Source: Brevundimonas sp. MF30-B (GTDB taxonomy: Bacteria > Pseudomonadota > Alphaproteobacteria > Caulobacterales > Caulobacteraceae). From it: a stretch of DNA of 64,000 nucleotides. The stretch is from positions 1,026,001 through 1,090,000 of the forward strand of contig NZ_CP038440.1 in NCBI RefSeq assembly GCF_004683885.1, written 5' to 3'. The position numbers and the translations under genes are program-made. The notes under the pieces are model-generated. The model searched no databases, was not told where the DNA came from, and was given only the letters and a program-made list of their open reading frames with translations. Below are positions 1 through 8,091 of this stretch, piece by piece (positions within the stretch are counted from its first letter, which is position 1; every line of letters starts with the position of its first letter).

Positions 1-2
1 AC

Positions 3-2468
3 CGCTACGACACCGCGCGGCGATCGGTCGGCGTGATCGGCCCCGATCCGGATGGCGCGGGCCCTCTCCCGCGCCGGGCCTCGCGCATCACCTACGACCC
101 GGCCGGGCGGGTGGTGCTTCAGGAGGTCGGCACGGTCGTCGGGCTGAGCGAGCCCGACTGGGCCGCCTTCGTCAGTCTGCAGCAGACCGCCGTCGTTCAC
201 GATCCCGTGGGACGCCCAACGCATCAGCGCGTCCAGGCCGGCGGCCAGACCTTTGCCCTGACGCAGCTCGGCTACGACGCCGCCGGGCGGGTGGAGTGCG
301 CGACAACGCGCATGGACCCGGCGGCCTTCGCCGCGCCGCCCGCCGACGCCTGCGCCCTGGGGCCGGTTGGCGCGTTCGGTCCGGACCGGATCCTGCGCAC
401 CGCCTATGACGCGGTGGGTCGCCCGGTCTCGACGACCTCGGGTCATGGCACGGCCGATCCGATCACAGAGAGCGTGGCCTATACCGCCAATAGCCAGGTC
501 GCCTCGCTGACCGACGGTCGGGGCAATGTCTCGGTGATGGAGTACGACGGCCTGGGTCGGTTGAGCCTTCAGCGCTATCCCAACCCAACGGGCGGCGGGA
601 CCTCCACGACCGACTATGAGCAGTACGGCTACGACGCGGCCGGGAATCTGGTCACGATGCGCGACCGGGCGGGGCAGACGACCACGGCGGCCTACGACGC
701 GCTGGGCCGCGTGACCCAGGTCGCCTATCCGGGCGCGACGCCGGACGTGGCGACCACCTATGACCTGCTGGGCCGGCCGCTGACGGTCTCGACGCCCGGT
801 CAGACCCTGACCCAAGGCTGGGATGCGCTGGGCCGGCTGGTCACCGAGACCGGGCCGTTGGGGACGATGGCCTCGCAGTACGACCTGGCGGGGCGGCGCA
901 CCCGCCTGACCTGGCCGGACGGCTTCTTCGCGGCCTACGACTACAACCTCGCCGGCGAGCTGACGGGCGTTCGCGAGAACGGGACCGACTGGCCCCTGGC
1001 GGCCTTCGCCTACGACGCCCTTGGCCGGCGCATCGGCCAGACCAACGCCAACGGCTCGATCGCGACCTGGGCCTATGACGGGGCCGGCCGGCTGGCCAGT
1101 CTGGGCCACGCCCTGGTCGATGCGCCGTACAATGTGACCCTGGGCTTCAGCTACAACCCGGCGGGCCAGATCGTCGCCCGGTCGGTGAGCAACCCGGCCT
1201 ACGACCAGGCCCCGACAGCGGGGACGACCGCCTACGCCAACGACGGGCTCAACCGGGTCACGGCGGTCGACGGCGCGGGCGTGACCTACGACACCCTGGG
1301 CAACCTGACCGCCGCGCCGGGGACGCCGGCCTACGGCTACGACACGATCAGCCGGCTGACCTCGGCGGGGAGTTCCAGCATGGCCTACGACCCGGCCGGC
1401 CGGCTGGCCCAGACGACGGGCGCGGCCACGACCCGCTTCCTCTACGACGGGCTGCAGCTGATCGGGGAGTATGACGCCGCCGGAACCCTGGTGCGCCGCC
1501 ATGTGCCCGGGGCGGGGCTGGACGGGGTGATCGCCTCCTACGAGGGTACGACCTTCGACCGGCGCTGGCTGCTCGCCGACGAGCGCGGCTCGGTCCTCAC
1601 CCTCAGCAACAACGCCGGGGCCGTCACCGCGCTGAACACCTACGACGAGTACGGCGTGCCGAGGCCGAACAACGCGGGGACGTTCCAGTACACGGGGCAG
1701 GTGTGGCTGCCGGAGGCGCAGCTGTACCACTACCGGGCGCGGGCCTACCTGCCGGGGCTGGGGCGCTTTGCCCAGGCCGACCCGCTGGGCTACGCGGCCG
1801 GGGCCAACCTCTACGCCTACGTCGGGGCCGACCCGATGAACTGGATCGACCCGCTGGGGCTGATGCAGGAGCAGGACGCCTGGTGGGTGGATGACGTCTG
1901 GGTATTCGCGGATCGTATTCGCACGGGTCCTCCGGGCGGGGGCGACATCGTTGGGGGGTGTGGCCCGCAATGGGTGGCACAGGTGTCCACGGATAGCGTC
2001 CGCTGCTTGGCGAACCTTGGTCTTGGACGACCCGGGACACATCATCGTCCGGGGCAGCGTCCTGAAGCTGGGTTTTGCGAGGGTTATAGCGATACCCGTC
2101 TAGCATCTACTATTGCCGGCTATACTTCTGATTTGGCAACTTTGGCTCGCGTAACCGGCGAAAGATCACCAGCCAGGTTCGTGCCTCAGGCTCAAGGATA
2201 CTTACAAGCGTTGCGCATTATTGAACTTATTGGAAGTTCGGCCGCAACCGGAGCCGCTTTATGGCTTGCGTATAGGTATGAGGATTATAGCGGAGCAGCG
2301 GAAGCTCTTGCCCGCGAACTAGCTGGATCGGGCGTTGCATCCGCTTATCGGCGGCTTCCTGCCTCGATGAGGGGGGCATCTGGAGACCTTGCGACTGACC
2401 TCATGAGTCTGATAGTGCCTCAAGGCATAAATATAGAATCCGCTGGACCGTGTAGAAACAGGAACTAA
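3..2468 (+). CDS. Rhs/YD-repeat polymorphic toxin, 3' part (5' end outside window)
   Basis: The reading frame is open from the first base, so the gene starts upstream. About 600 residues consist of YD-repeat units (YDxxGR pattern, dozens of copies), followed by the Rhs core motif around LYHYRARAYLPGLGRF and the closing DPLGL motif near 1840-1860. Such proteins form a beta-cage shell that encloses a variable C-terminal toxin, delivered by type VI secretion or another route. The roughly 200 residues after DPLGL are the variable tip. They match no toxin family I recognise, and the DNA becomes visibly AT-richer from about 2100, as expected for a swapped tip. The stop lies 4 bp before a membrane protein gene that is the likely immunity partner. 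Confidence 0.85.
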   Translation, partial: RYDTARRSVGVIGPDPDGAGPLPRRASRITYDPAGRVVLQEVGTVVGLSEPDWAAFVSLQQTAVVHDPVGRPTHQRVQAGGQTFALTQLGYDAAGRVECATTRMDPAAFAAPPADACALGPVGAFGPDRILRTAYDAVGRPVSTTSGHGTADPITESVAYTANSQVASLTDGRGNVSVMEYDGLGRLSLQRYPNPTGGGTSTTDYEQYGYDAAGNLVTMRDRAGQTTTAAYDALGRVTQVAYPGATPDVATTYDLLGRPLTVSTPGQTLTQGWDALGRLVTETGPLGTMASQYDLAGRRTRLTWPDGFFAAYDYNLAGELTGVRENGTDWPLAAFAYDALGRRIGQTNANGSIATWAYDGAGRLASLGHALVDAPYNVTLGFSYNPAGQIVARSVSNPAYDQAPTAGTTAYANDGLNRVTAVDGAGVTYDTLGNLTAAPGTPAYGYDTISRLTSAGSSSMAYDPAGRLAQTTGAATTRFLYDGLQLIGEYDAAGTLVRRHVPGAGLDGVIASYEGTTFDRRWLLADERGSVLTLSNNAGAVTALNTYDEYGVPRPNNAGTFQYTGQVWLPEAQLYHYRARAYLPGLGRFAQADPLGYAAGANLYAYVGADPMNWIDPLGLMQEQDAWWVDDVWVFADRIRTGPPGGGDIVGGCGPQWVAQVSTDSVRCLANLGLGRPGTHHRPGQRPEAGFCEGYSDTRLASTIAGYTSDLATLARVTGERSPARFVPQAQGYLQALRIIELIGSSAATGAALWLAYRYEDYSGAAEALARELAGSGVASAYRRLPASMRGASGDLATDLMSLIVPQGINIESAGPCRNRN

Positions 2469-2472
2469 TATC

Positions 2473-2811
2473 GTGATTACATTTTTTATTTTTGCGGTGT
2501 ATATATATTTGTTTTTCTTGGTTCCAGATAGGATAATATTGTCCACGTCAAGAGACATGGGTTTCAACTCTAAGCTATTTGATGGTAAGTTTAGATATTT
2601 TCAGTTTTACCGTGTAGTATTCGTTGCCGTAAGCGCACTTCTGGCCCTAGCTATAATGCTAATTTTTAATAATAAAGACTTATCGATAATTATTATCATT
2701 GCGTCTAACATAGCTCTAAACATAATGGACTTTACTAAGATCCAAAAGATCGGATCCAACATTAGGAGCGAAAATCTAGAGAGGGGGGCAACGAGCCGAC
2801 CTCGACAATAG
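2473..2811 (+). CDS. Putative immunity protein of the Rhs toxin, membrane protein
   Basis: A 112-residue protein starting at GTG 4 bp after the rhs stop. It has three hydrophobic segments: residues about 2-17, about 45-65 and about 70-85. Codon use is strongly AT-biased compared with all neighbours, which points to recent transfer together with the toxin tip. Position and size fit a toxin-immunity pair. A membrane immunity protein often pairs with a toxin that acts at the membrane, but this is inference because I recognise no family. The last residues (ERGATSRPRQ) look like run-off into GC-rich DNA, so the original C terminus may have been replaced. Confidence 0.55.
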   Translation: MITFFIFAVYIYLFFLVPDRIILSTSRDMGFNSKLFDGKFRYFQFYRVVFVAVSALLALAIMLIFNNKDLSIIIIIASNIALNIMDFTKIQKIGSNIRSENLERGATSRPRQ

Positions 2812-2861
2812 CATAGACCCAGCTCCTGAAGGCAGCTGGTGCATTCTTCGGGGCTAGGGCA

Positions 2862-3079
2862 GATGCATTGTGCAACAAACGGCCTCCAGTTGGCCCCAGA
2901 ACGCCGGCCGAAGCCGAGACGGAAAGCTCCCGCGACCCACCGCTGAGACTGAACGTGTCCCTGCCACAAGCTTGGTCAGTCGGATCGACGCCGCCGCGCG
3001 GGCCAACGGCATGACGCGCTCGGCCCTGCTGAGCGTGGCGTCACGTCAGTGGTTGGGCGCGAACGCGCGGCACGGCTGA
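2862..3079 (+). pseudogene. hicB-like antitoxin remnant with frameshift
   Basis: One frame reads RLNVSLPQA at 2946-2972. Continuing in the next frame gives LVSRIDAAARANGMTRSALL and a stop at 3079. Together they make the typical C-terminal ribbon-helix-helix of HicB antitoxins (RLNxSLPxxLxxxIDxAAxxxGxTRSxFL). The two halves are separated by a shift that one extra T near 2972 (caagcttgg) would repair. No start codon or HicB N-terminal domain, and no hicA, is seen. The rest of the 2812-3171 interval holds nothing I can recognise. Confidence 0.5.
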
Positions 3080-3171
3080 TTGGTATCGGAACGATTGCTT
3101 TACAACCTCCGGGGATATAGCAGTGTTCGCCCTGACGCATGGGCCGTGCGCTGCTGGAGGAAAGCGACCGA

Positions 3172-4302
3172 ATGGCTGGAACTTCAGTCACCCTTGATAT
3201 CTCTACGCGTTTCGTAGGTCAGAACGAAGAGATGTACATCGTTCGGCCGGGTGAGGGCTTCTCACTCTACAACGACTTCATGCGCCATAGGGCCATCTTC
3301 CTAGACTTCCCGGACATTCGCCTAGACTTTGCTGCCACCCCGAAAAAGGACGCGTTAAGGCAGGCTGTCGTGCGCTCCATGGAGCTCCGAGAGTGGCACC
3401 GTAGGCATCAGCGGGGCCCGGAGCCGTCCCGCGATCCCTCGGATTATGTAGACGCGGCAAAAGGCCGCCGGGTCGGACGCTATGTGGGAGCGGTAGAGCG
3501 CCTTTATTACACCCTGAAACCAGGCACGATCGTTGTCGTGCCTGGGCCGGGATACTTCAGCGACGTCTTAATCGGTGAAATCGTCGGCCCGCCCACGACC
3601 GTCACAGACGTTTCCCTCTACCCTGGAGAGACACTGCCCGCTCGACGGGTACGGTGGATTGGGAAGCGGCCTAAAGCTCGTTTCAAGGAGGTTCTGAGGG
3701 ACAGGCTACAAAAGCCCACCCCCCTCATGGCGATTGATCGCAGCGTTCGCCATGAGGTTTTGGAGGCGGCATTTGATCAGTTCGCGATCGGGGAGACATT
3801 CAGCGCTCGGCTCCGAACCACAGCAGCCGATTTCAGCACTCTGGACGATTACAACATCCAATCATTCCTGAACTATGTCTCAGGAGTGCTGGCAGCGGTT
3901 GAGGAGGAGAAGAGGCCTGCCAAGGCGATGGACATGGCAGCGGCCCTAGAGATGTTGAAGGCGCACCGGGATCTTGTCCCGGAGCTTACATCCAATATCA
4001 ACTCACCAGGCGCGCTTCGGCTATTTAATAAGAGGATGCTGCCAATTGCAGCCGCTTTGCTTCTGGCCCTCGCCACGTCGGGCGCCTCCATTTCGCCGGC
4101 CACCGTTGATATCAAGGTGGTGAACAGTGCAGTCGCCGGCGACGATCCGTGCGCACTGGTGGTGCAGGAACACGTAATGGCGGCTGTCCGGCTGATGGAC
4201 CTAGATACATGGCATCAAGTTTGCGTTCAGGCGCGGGATGCCGCAAAATCGACTGGACTGGCGACGAGCATCACAGTCGTGAACGACGTGGACACGCCAT
4301 GA
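3172..4302 (+). CDS. Unknown protein: PUA/EVE- or Mrr-N-like stretch plus one membrane segment
   Basis: A 376-residue protein. The ATG at 3172 is preferred over an in-frame ATG at 3139 because GGAGG precedes it at proper spacing. Residues about 110-195 read GTIVVVPGPGYFSDVLIGEI, then PARRVRWIGK, then KPTPLMAI. This resembles the small beta-barrel found at the N terminus of Mrr-like and 5-methylcytosine-dependent restriction enzymes (VVxP..IGxVTG..RPVxW). No nuclease motif is evident. Residues about 289-309 form one hydrophobic helix, followed by a 67-residue tail with two cysteines. The stop overlaps the next start (ATGA), so the two genes are translationally coupled. Function unknown, and the domain match is by eye only. 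Confidence 0.6.
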   Translation: MAGTSVTLDISTRFVGQNEEMYIVRPGEGFSLYNDFMRHRAIFLDFPDIRLDFAATPKKDALRQAVVRSMELREWHRRHQRGPEPSRDPSDYVDAAKGRRVGRYVGAVERLYYTLKPGTIVVVPGPGYFSDVLIGEIVGPPTTVTDVSLYPGETLPARRVRWIGKRPKARFKEVLRDRLQKPTPLMAIDRSVRHEVLEAAFDQFAIGETFSARLRTTAADFSTLDDYNIQSFLNYVSGVLAAVEEEKRPAKAMDMAAALEMLKAHRDLVPELTSNINSPGALRLFNKRMLPIAAALLLALATSGASISPATVDIKVVNSAVAGDDPCALVVQEHVMAAVRLMDLDTWHQVCVQARDAAKSTGLATSITVVNDVDTP

Positions 4303-4799
4303 CGATGGCCGCAGCAGCGCCGGGCCGGGACAAACCAGCAAGCAAGACGCTGGTCGTCGCTGGTTTCATATCTGCCACGCTTTTTACAACTGTTGCTGGC
4401 GGTCTCGTGACGCACTGGGTCGGTATCCGCTCCGTGCAACATCAAGCCCACCTTTCGGAGCGATCTGCGCAGATCGAACGGTTCAGGACTGCGGCCGAAG
4501 CCTTTGACCCTTTGGTGGTCGCGTTCGTCAGCGAAGTCCGGGACGGTCGGCTCCGTCAAAGCACCAAGGACGCCATAAAGGCGAACCTCCTTCAGCAGCG
4601 AAGCGCTCTCGAGAGCGCTGAAAGTTTGCTTGCTGACCAAGATCGCGATCTCGCCGTGAGCTATGTTGAAGCTCTGGTTGCGGCTGATGCTGGCTCAAAG
4701 AGAGCAACTGGCGCTCTCGATTCGCGGGAGTTCGCTCAGGCCGCAGTGCAAATCGCTACGCTGAGACCAAGGCTGGTTAGCGCCCTTCGAAACGGCTAA
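4299..4799 (+). CDS. Unknown single-pass membrane protein, coupled to the preceding gene
   Basis: A 166-residue protein starting in an ATGA overlap with the upstream stop. After a short charged N terminus there is a hydrophobic segment at residues about 17-42, then a mostly helical, Glu/Arg/Ala-rich region with coiled-coil character (HLSERSAQIERFRTAAEAF, LLQQRSALESAESLL). No family recognised. Its pairing with the preceding protein suggests a two-component membrane complex. It ends 10 bp before the convergent prophage spanin gene, so it sits at the left boundary of the phage late operon. Confidence 0.6.
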   Translation: MTMAAAAPGRDKPASKTLVVAGFISATLFTTVAGGLVTHWVGIRSVQHQAHLSERSAQIERFRTAAEAFDPLVVAFVSEVRDGRLRQSTKDAIKANLLQQRSALESAESLLADQDRDLAVSYVEALVAADAGSKRATGALDSREFAQAAVQIATLRPRLVSALRNG

Positions 4800-4809
4800 C
4801 CCTTAGACC

Positions 4810-5037
4810 CTAAATTTTGCAAAGGCGCGACCACACCGCGTTGTGCTCCTTCACTTCGCGGATCGTCTCGTCGGTGTCCCGCGACGACCAGGTGATCGGA
4901 CGGGCGACGGCGCAGTAGGTCGCCGCGCCCTGGATCGGCTCAATCGCGCCGGAACCCGTCATCGTCGCGCAGGCGCTCAGGATCGGCGTCGCGGCGAGCA
5001 GCATCGACGCGAGCAGCAGTGGCTTCCTTGACCGCAT
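4810..5037 (-). CDS. Outer-membrane spanin-like lipoprotein (Rz1 analogue)
   Basis: A 75-residue protein with a lipoprotein signal: MRSRK, a hydrophobic stretch, then LSAC as lipobox (Cys at residue about 22). The C-terminal PITWSSRDTDETIREVKEHN pattern recurs in small proteins of alphaproteobacterial prophage lysis cassettes. The gene begins inside the preceding i-spanin-like gene in another frame (overlap 4940-5037), the classic Rz/Rz1 arrangement. Together they would fuse inner and outer membranes at lysis. Function is assigned from architecture, not from close homology to lambda Rz1. Confidence 0.65.
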   Translation of the reverse strand: MRSRKPLLLASMLLAATPILSACATMTGSGAIEPIQGAATYCAVARPITWSSRDTDETIREVKEHNAVWSRLCKI

Positions 5038-5236
5038 GACCGGCCTCCTTTCGTTTTGAGGTGACTGCAGACGCGCGCCCGTCCTTGCGGCCCTCGCGGA
5101 AGATGAAGAGGGCGGCTAGGCCGGCGAGGGCGCCGGCGGCACCCCGGATGCCGAGCAACCGCCAGGCGGCGTAGATGAGGCCCACCCCGCCGACGAAGGC
5201 GACCGGGAAGGGGACGTGTTCGATCAGCCAGTTCAT
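4940..5236 (-). CDS. Inner-membrane spanin-like protein (Rz analogue)
   Basis: A 98-residue protein beginning MNWLIEHVP at an ATGA overlap with the endolysin stop. Longer in-frame starts are less likely. It has two hydrophobic stretches (residues about 8-26 and 30-48) and then a charged helical tail (KEAGHAVKEATAARVDAARRD) that suits a periplasmic coiled coil. It overlaps the lipoprotein gene out of frame. The position directly after the endolysin and the overlap support a spanin role, although the two membrane segments are unusual for Rz, so a holin role is possible. Confidence 0.55.
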   Translation of the reverse strand: MNWLIEHVPFPVAFVGGVGLIYAAWRLLGIRGAAGALAGLAALFIFREGRKDGRASAVTSKRKEAGHAVKEATAARVDAARRDADPERLRDDDGFRRD

Positions 5237-5856
5237 CGGGCCCAGGCTCCGGTCTTTCCGTGCAGCCACGACAGGAACTGCCCGACCGTCTTGCCGCGGA
5301 GGATTGAGGGGTTGGCCGCCGTCGCTGCCGGGCCGGCCAGGCTTTCCGCGCTATCGTTGACGTCGGCCTTGATGACTTTCGCGGCGACGCCTGGTCCGAA
5401 GAAGTGCGCAGCGTAGAGGCTGGCCTTATTGATCGGGATGCCTTGCCGTTTCAGGTAGTCCGCGTTCTTGGCCGTGAATGTCTTAGCCCTCGCCAACTGC
5501 TCGGCCTCGCTTGGGCGTAGCCCCCCGAAGGCTGGTCGCGCGATCAGGCGACCCTTGGCGTCGCGCCCCCACGAGCCGCCCTCGCCGATCCATGTGCTCT
5601 GGATGAACTGGTATAAGCCGGAAGCGGTGCTGGTGGGCGCCTGGACATAGGGCCGGTTGTTGCTCTCGATCTTGCTGAGCATCGGCCAGTAATCGTCAGG
5701 AATTTGGCTGAGCGGAACCTGAGGTTCCTCGATGCCAGCCAGCCGCGCCAGCTCACGCAGCTTGCCGACGGTGTCGTTGCCAGCCCATCCGTCTTCCTTC
5801 AGGCCGAACGTGCGCTGAAACAGACGAACGAAGTCGTCGTCGCTCATGATGCTCAT
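5233..5856 (-). CDS. Phage endolysin, lytic-transglycosylase-like
   Basis: A 207-residue protein. The ATG at 5856 has GGAGA seven bases upstream, while the longer open frame before it overlaps a divergent gene. Residues about 1-45 (DDDFVRLFQRTFGLKEDGWAG, TVGKLRELARL) look like a peptidoglycan-binding repeat. The catalytic part begins MLSKIESNNRPYV, in which IES supplies the likely glutamate, followed by ASGLYQFIQSTW, typical of SLT/GH23-type muramidases. It would cut peptidoglycan glycan strands at the end of infection. It lies first in a coupled lysis cassette with the two spanin-like genes. Confidence 0.75.
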   Translation of the reverse strand: MSIMSDDDFVRLFQRTFGLKEDGWAGNDTVGKLRELARLAGIEEPQVPLSQIPDDYWPMLSKIESNNRPYVQAPTSTASGLYQFIQSTWIGEGGSWGRDAKGRLIARPAFGGLRPSEAEQLARAKTFTAKNADYLKRQGIPINKASLYAAHFFGPGVAAKVIKADVNDSAESLAGPAATAANPSILRGKTVGQFLSWLHGKTGAWAR

Positions 5857-5931
5857 GGCGCTGTCTCCAGATTGTGAGGATGGATTTGGCCGCCAGCGTG
5901 AGAGGCTGTTCCGGTTCAACCGGAGGAAGCC

Positions 5932-6180
5932 ATGGGCAAGGCCAAGGATTTGATGATCGAGACCCACCAGCTCCGGAGGGTCGCGGAAGCGCTGGGGATT
6001 GAGGTCGCTGAACTGGAAGCCGCTGATTACGAGGTCGAGGCGGACACCGATCGAGACGGCAACGTCATTCGAACCTTCATCATCTGGCACGATGAAGTGC
6101 CGGACGGGGTCGACCTTGACCCCGGCAGTGAAAATGAGACCACGATTATTTTGCCCGATGATCCAGACGGGCCTGATTGA
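5932..6180 (+). CDS. Small acidic protein, opposite strand in late region (moron candidate)
   Basis: An 82-residue acidic protein with GGAGG upstream of the ATG. It contains LRRVAEALGIEVAELEAADYE, which resembles a short helix-turn-helix-like or recognition helix pair, and then a beta-rich segment (DGNVIRTFIIWHDEVPDG). It runs against the surrounding late genes, diverging from the endolysin start across 75 bp, so it must have its own promoter and could be expressed from the lysogen. No family recognised. Confidence 0.5.
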   Translation: MGKAKDLMIETHQLRRVAEALGIEVAELEAADYEVEADTDRDGNVIRTFIIWHDEVPDGVDLDPGSENETTIILPDDPDGPD

Positions 6181-6220
6181 TGAGCCGATCCCGCCGCGCT
6201 GTTCAGAATATCCGCAGGCG

Positions 6221-6742
6221 TCAGCCCGGCCCGTAGCTCATGGCCGCGAGGAAGGCCGCGACCGCTACGATCAGCAGGCCAGCACCCGTCAGGATCGCGA
6301 TCCGACCTCTACGCTTGGACTGCGGCTCGTCACGGGGTGGCAGGGCTCCCATCGAGGCCGGGGGCAGGCGCATCGCCGCGAACTTCACAGGCCCATCGCG
6401 CCCGAGCAACGCGACCATCCGCAACATCTGAACGGTCCAGGCCGGGGGGTTTCGGTCGGCCTGGACCCATTGCAGCAGGGCGAGGGTCACGCCGAGGACC
6501 GCGGCGGCCGACATTGGAGCGACGAAGCTGATGCTGCTCGTCTCGATGAGCTTGCCGGGGAAAAGCAGGGTCACGCCTCGGATGAAGAATACGATGGCCG
6601 CACTGCGTGTCAGCCATCGCCAGGCCCAATGGAGCGTCTTGATCTTGTCGAAGTCGGGACCGAGCAGGCGACCGATCTCGAGCAGGATCATGCCCGAGAA
6701 CATCCAGATCAGACCGGCGACGGCGGCGAGCAGGTTGCCCAT
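6221..6742 (-). CDS. Phage membrane protein, possible holin-related
   Basis: A 173-residue protein with about four hydrophobic segments: residues 3-22, 45-65, 75-92 and one near the C terminus (IAILTGAGLLIVAVAAFLAAM). A charged RR/KR-rich loop precedes the last. It abuts the next upstream gene and lies between tail-tip and lysis genes, where holins and antiholins usually sit. The family is not recognised and the role is inferred from position. Confidence 0.6.
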   Translation of the reverse strand: MGNLLAAVAGLIWMFSGMILLEIGRLLGPDFDKIKTLHWAWRWLTRSAAIVFFIRGVTLLFPGKLIETSSISFVAPMSAAAVLGVTLALLQWVQADRNPPAWTVQMLRMVALLGRDGPVKFAAMRLPPASMGALPPRDEPQSKRRGRIAILTGAGLLIVAVAAFLAAMSYGPG

Positions 6743-7081
6743 CTATTTGCCCTCTTGGTTCATGGCGGCTTTGATGATGCGCTGGCCCATGGCGAAGATG
6801 CCGCGCGGGTCGTTCGTGGCGGTCCAGCCGAGGACCAGGGCCACGCCGCGCATGTCCAATAGGGGCAGCACGGCGAGGATGACCGGCCGGGTCAGCGCCT
6901 CGGCCACGATGGGACCGGCCAGCAGGCCGAACCCGAGCCGCCACCACGCCTTGACCTGGGCGCCATCGGATCCAGCCCTTGCGGAGTAGGCGGTCATCAG
7001 ACCGTGCAGGCCCGACAGCAGGCCGCCGCACAGGCCCCAGAACGCGGGCCACTCAAGCGCGCCGCGCAGTAGGTCAATCAT
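6743..7081 (-). CDS. Phage holin-like small membrane protein
   Basis: A 112-residue protein. The ATG at 7081 (MIDLLRGAL) has GGAGGGG just upstream; a TTG four codons earlier lies inside that ribosome site. Hydrophobic segments at residues about 10-28, 50-70 and 75-95 fit a class of holins with two or three membrane passes. It ends immediately before the adjacent membrane gene. Which of the two is the pore former cannot be told from sequence. Confidence 0.55.
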   Translation of the reverse strand: MIDLLRGALEWPAFWGLCGGLLSGLHGLMTAYSARAGSDGAQVKAWWRLGFGLLAGPIVAEALTRPVILAVLPLLDMRGVALVLGWTATNDPRGIFAMGQRIIKAAMNQEGK

Positions 7082-7137
7082 CCGCCCCTCCAAAGGAACA
7101 GCCGGTTACAGGTGCACTCTCGGGCGGCAGGGCGAAC

Positions 7138-7512
7138 TCAATCGCGGCTGAAGTTCAGCAGGACGGTGATGAAGGCTATGACGCGCCACGACAGCCGGAC
7201 GCCGTCGACGGCCATGGCCTCCAGAAAGATCACGTCGGCCTTCAGCTTGGGCACGCGCCGGTCTGAGCGCAGGAGGTCATGCACGATGCTGGCGCGGGCA
7301 AGCTTGCGGGCCAGGCGTCGTCCCCAGCGCAAGCGCTGTGTCCAGACCGGGAGGCTGGCCAGGTCGGTGCAGAAACCCTCCGGAGCCTCGACCACCCATC
7401 CCGATCCGAGATAGCCGATCTCATATGCCAGCGGCGTGGTGAGGCAGACTTCCGGCCGGCCGTTGCGCATCTTGCCGGTCAGCTCGTAGCGGGCCTCGGT
7501 GAAGCGGCTCAT
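7138..7512 (-). CDS. DUF1353-family phage protein
   Basis: A 124-residue protein starting MSRFTEARYEL in an ATGA overlap with the preceding stop. It shows the family pattern: an N-terminal beta strand region, VEAPEGFCTDLASLPVW in the middle (residues about 50-66), then RASIVHDLLRS (residues about 83-93) with conserved His-Asp. DUF1353 proteins occur near tail-fibre and lysis genes of many siphophages. Their biochemical role is not established, though the conserved Asp/His suggest a hydrolase-like fold. Confidence 0.75.
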   Translation of the reverse strand: MSRFTEARYELTGKMRNGRPEVCLTTPLAYEIGYLGSGWVVEAPEGFCTDLASLPVWTQRLRWGRRLARKLARASIVHDLLRSDRRVPKLKADVIFLEAMAVDGVRLSWRVIAFITVLLNFSRD

Positions 7513-8084
7513 TCCGGCCAGCCATTCCGCCATTCGAAGGCCGTCAGGTCTTCGGCCTCGGCCGCCGCATCCTTCAGGCCACGGGCATGGAAGGTCAGGG
7601 CGGACTTGAACGCCACCCCGGCCTGAAACAGGGCCAGCACCTGATAGGCGTCCAGCGGGACCAGCTGGTTGTCGGCCGTGATCCAGACGAAGTCCTGATC
7701 AGGGTTGGCCCACCGCAGATTGCCCGGCTCCGCGCCCTGGCCAATCGCGCCCACGGCCAGTTGAGCCGCGCCCATGATGTTCTCCCGATCCGAGGGACGA
7801 GACTGGAAGCGGTGGCCCATGAAGGTGAAGCCGCTGTCGATCCGGCGGTCCCGCTCCCGGTCGATGTCGCGGCTGACAGTTTGAACGGTCGGGACCGCCG
7901 GTGCGGCCAGCAGGCCCGGGGCCGTGCCCTTGGCGAACGACAGGGACCGCGCCAGCGGTGCCGGGAGGCCGACCGGGAACAGGGACTGATCTCCCTCGAC
8001 GCCCGACAGCGCTTCCGCCACCTGACTCAGCAGCAGGCCGATATGGCGTTCGACAGACAGGCGGTCGGTGAAGGTCTCGGTCAT
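7509..8084 (-). CDS. DUF4376-type tail-associated protein
   Basis: A 191-residue protein. From residue about 75, the RERDRRIDSGFTFMGHRF motif, NIMGAAQLAV, LRWANPDQDFVWITADN and the closing AFKSALTFHARGLKDA follow the DUF4376 pattern found at the C terminus of phage tail-fibre and fibre-assembly proteins. The first 70 residues are specific to this phage. It lies directly downstream of the large tail-tip gene and is translationally coupled to the DUF1353 gene. Confidence 0.7.
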   Translation of the reverse strand: MTETFTDRLSVERHIGLLLSQVAEALSGVEGDQSLFPVGLPAPLARSLSFAKGTAPGLLAAPAVPTVQTVSRDIDRERDRRIDSGFTFMGHRFQSRPSDRENIMGAAQLAVGAIGQGAEPGNLRWANPDQDFVWITADNQLVPLDAYQVLALFQAGVAFKSALTFHARGLKDAAAEAEDLTAFEWRNGWPE

Positions 8085-8091
8085 ATCGTCC

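Noticed and set aside
100..1850. Recurring GGCCGG/TACGAC units as a repeat array
   Set aside because: They are the codons of YD-repeat protein units, not a separate DNA element.
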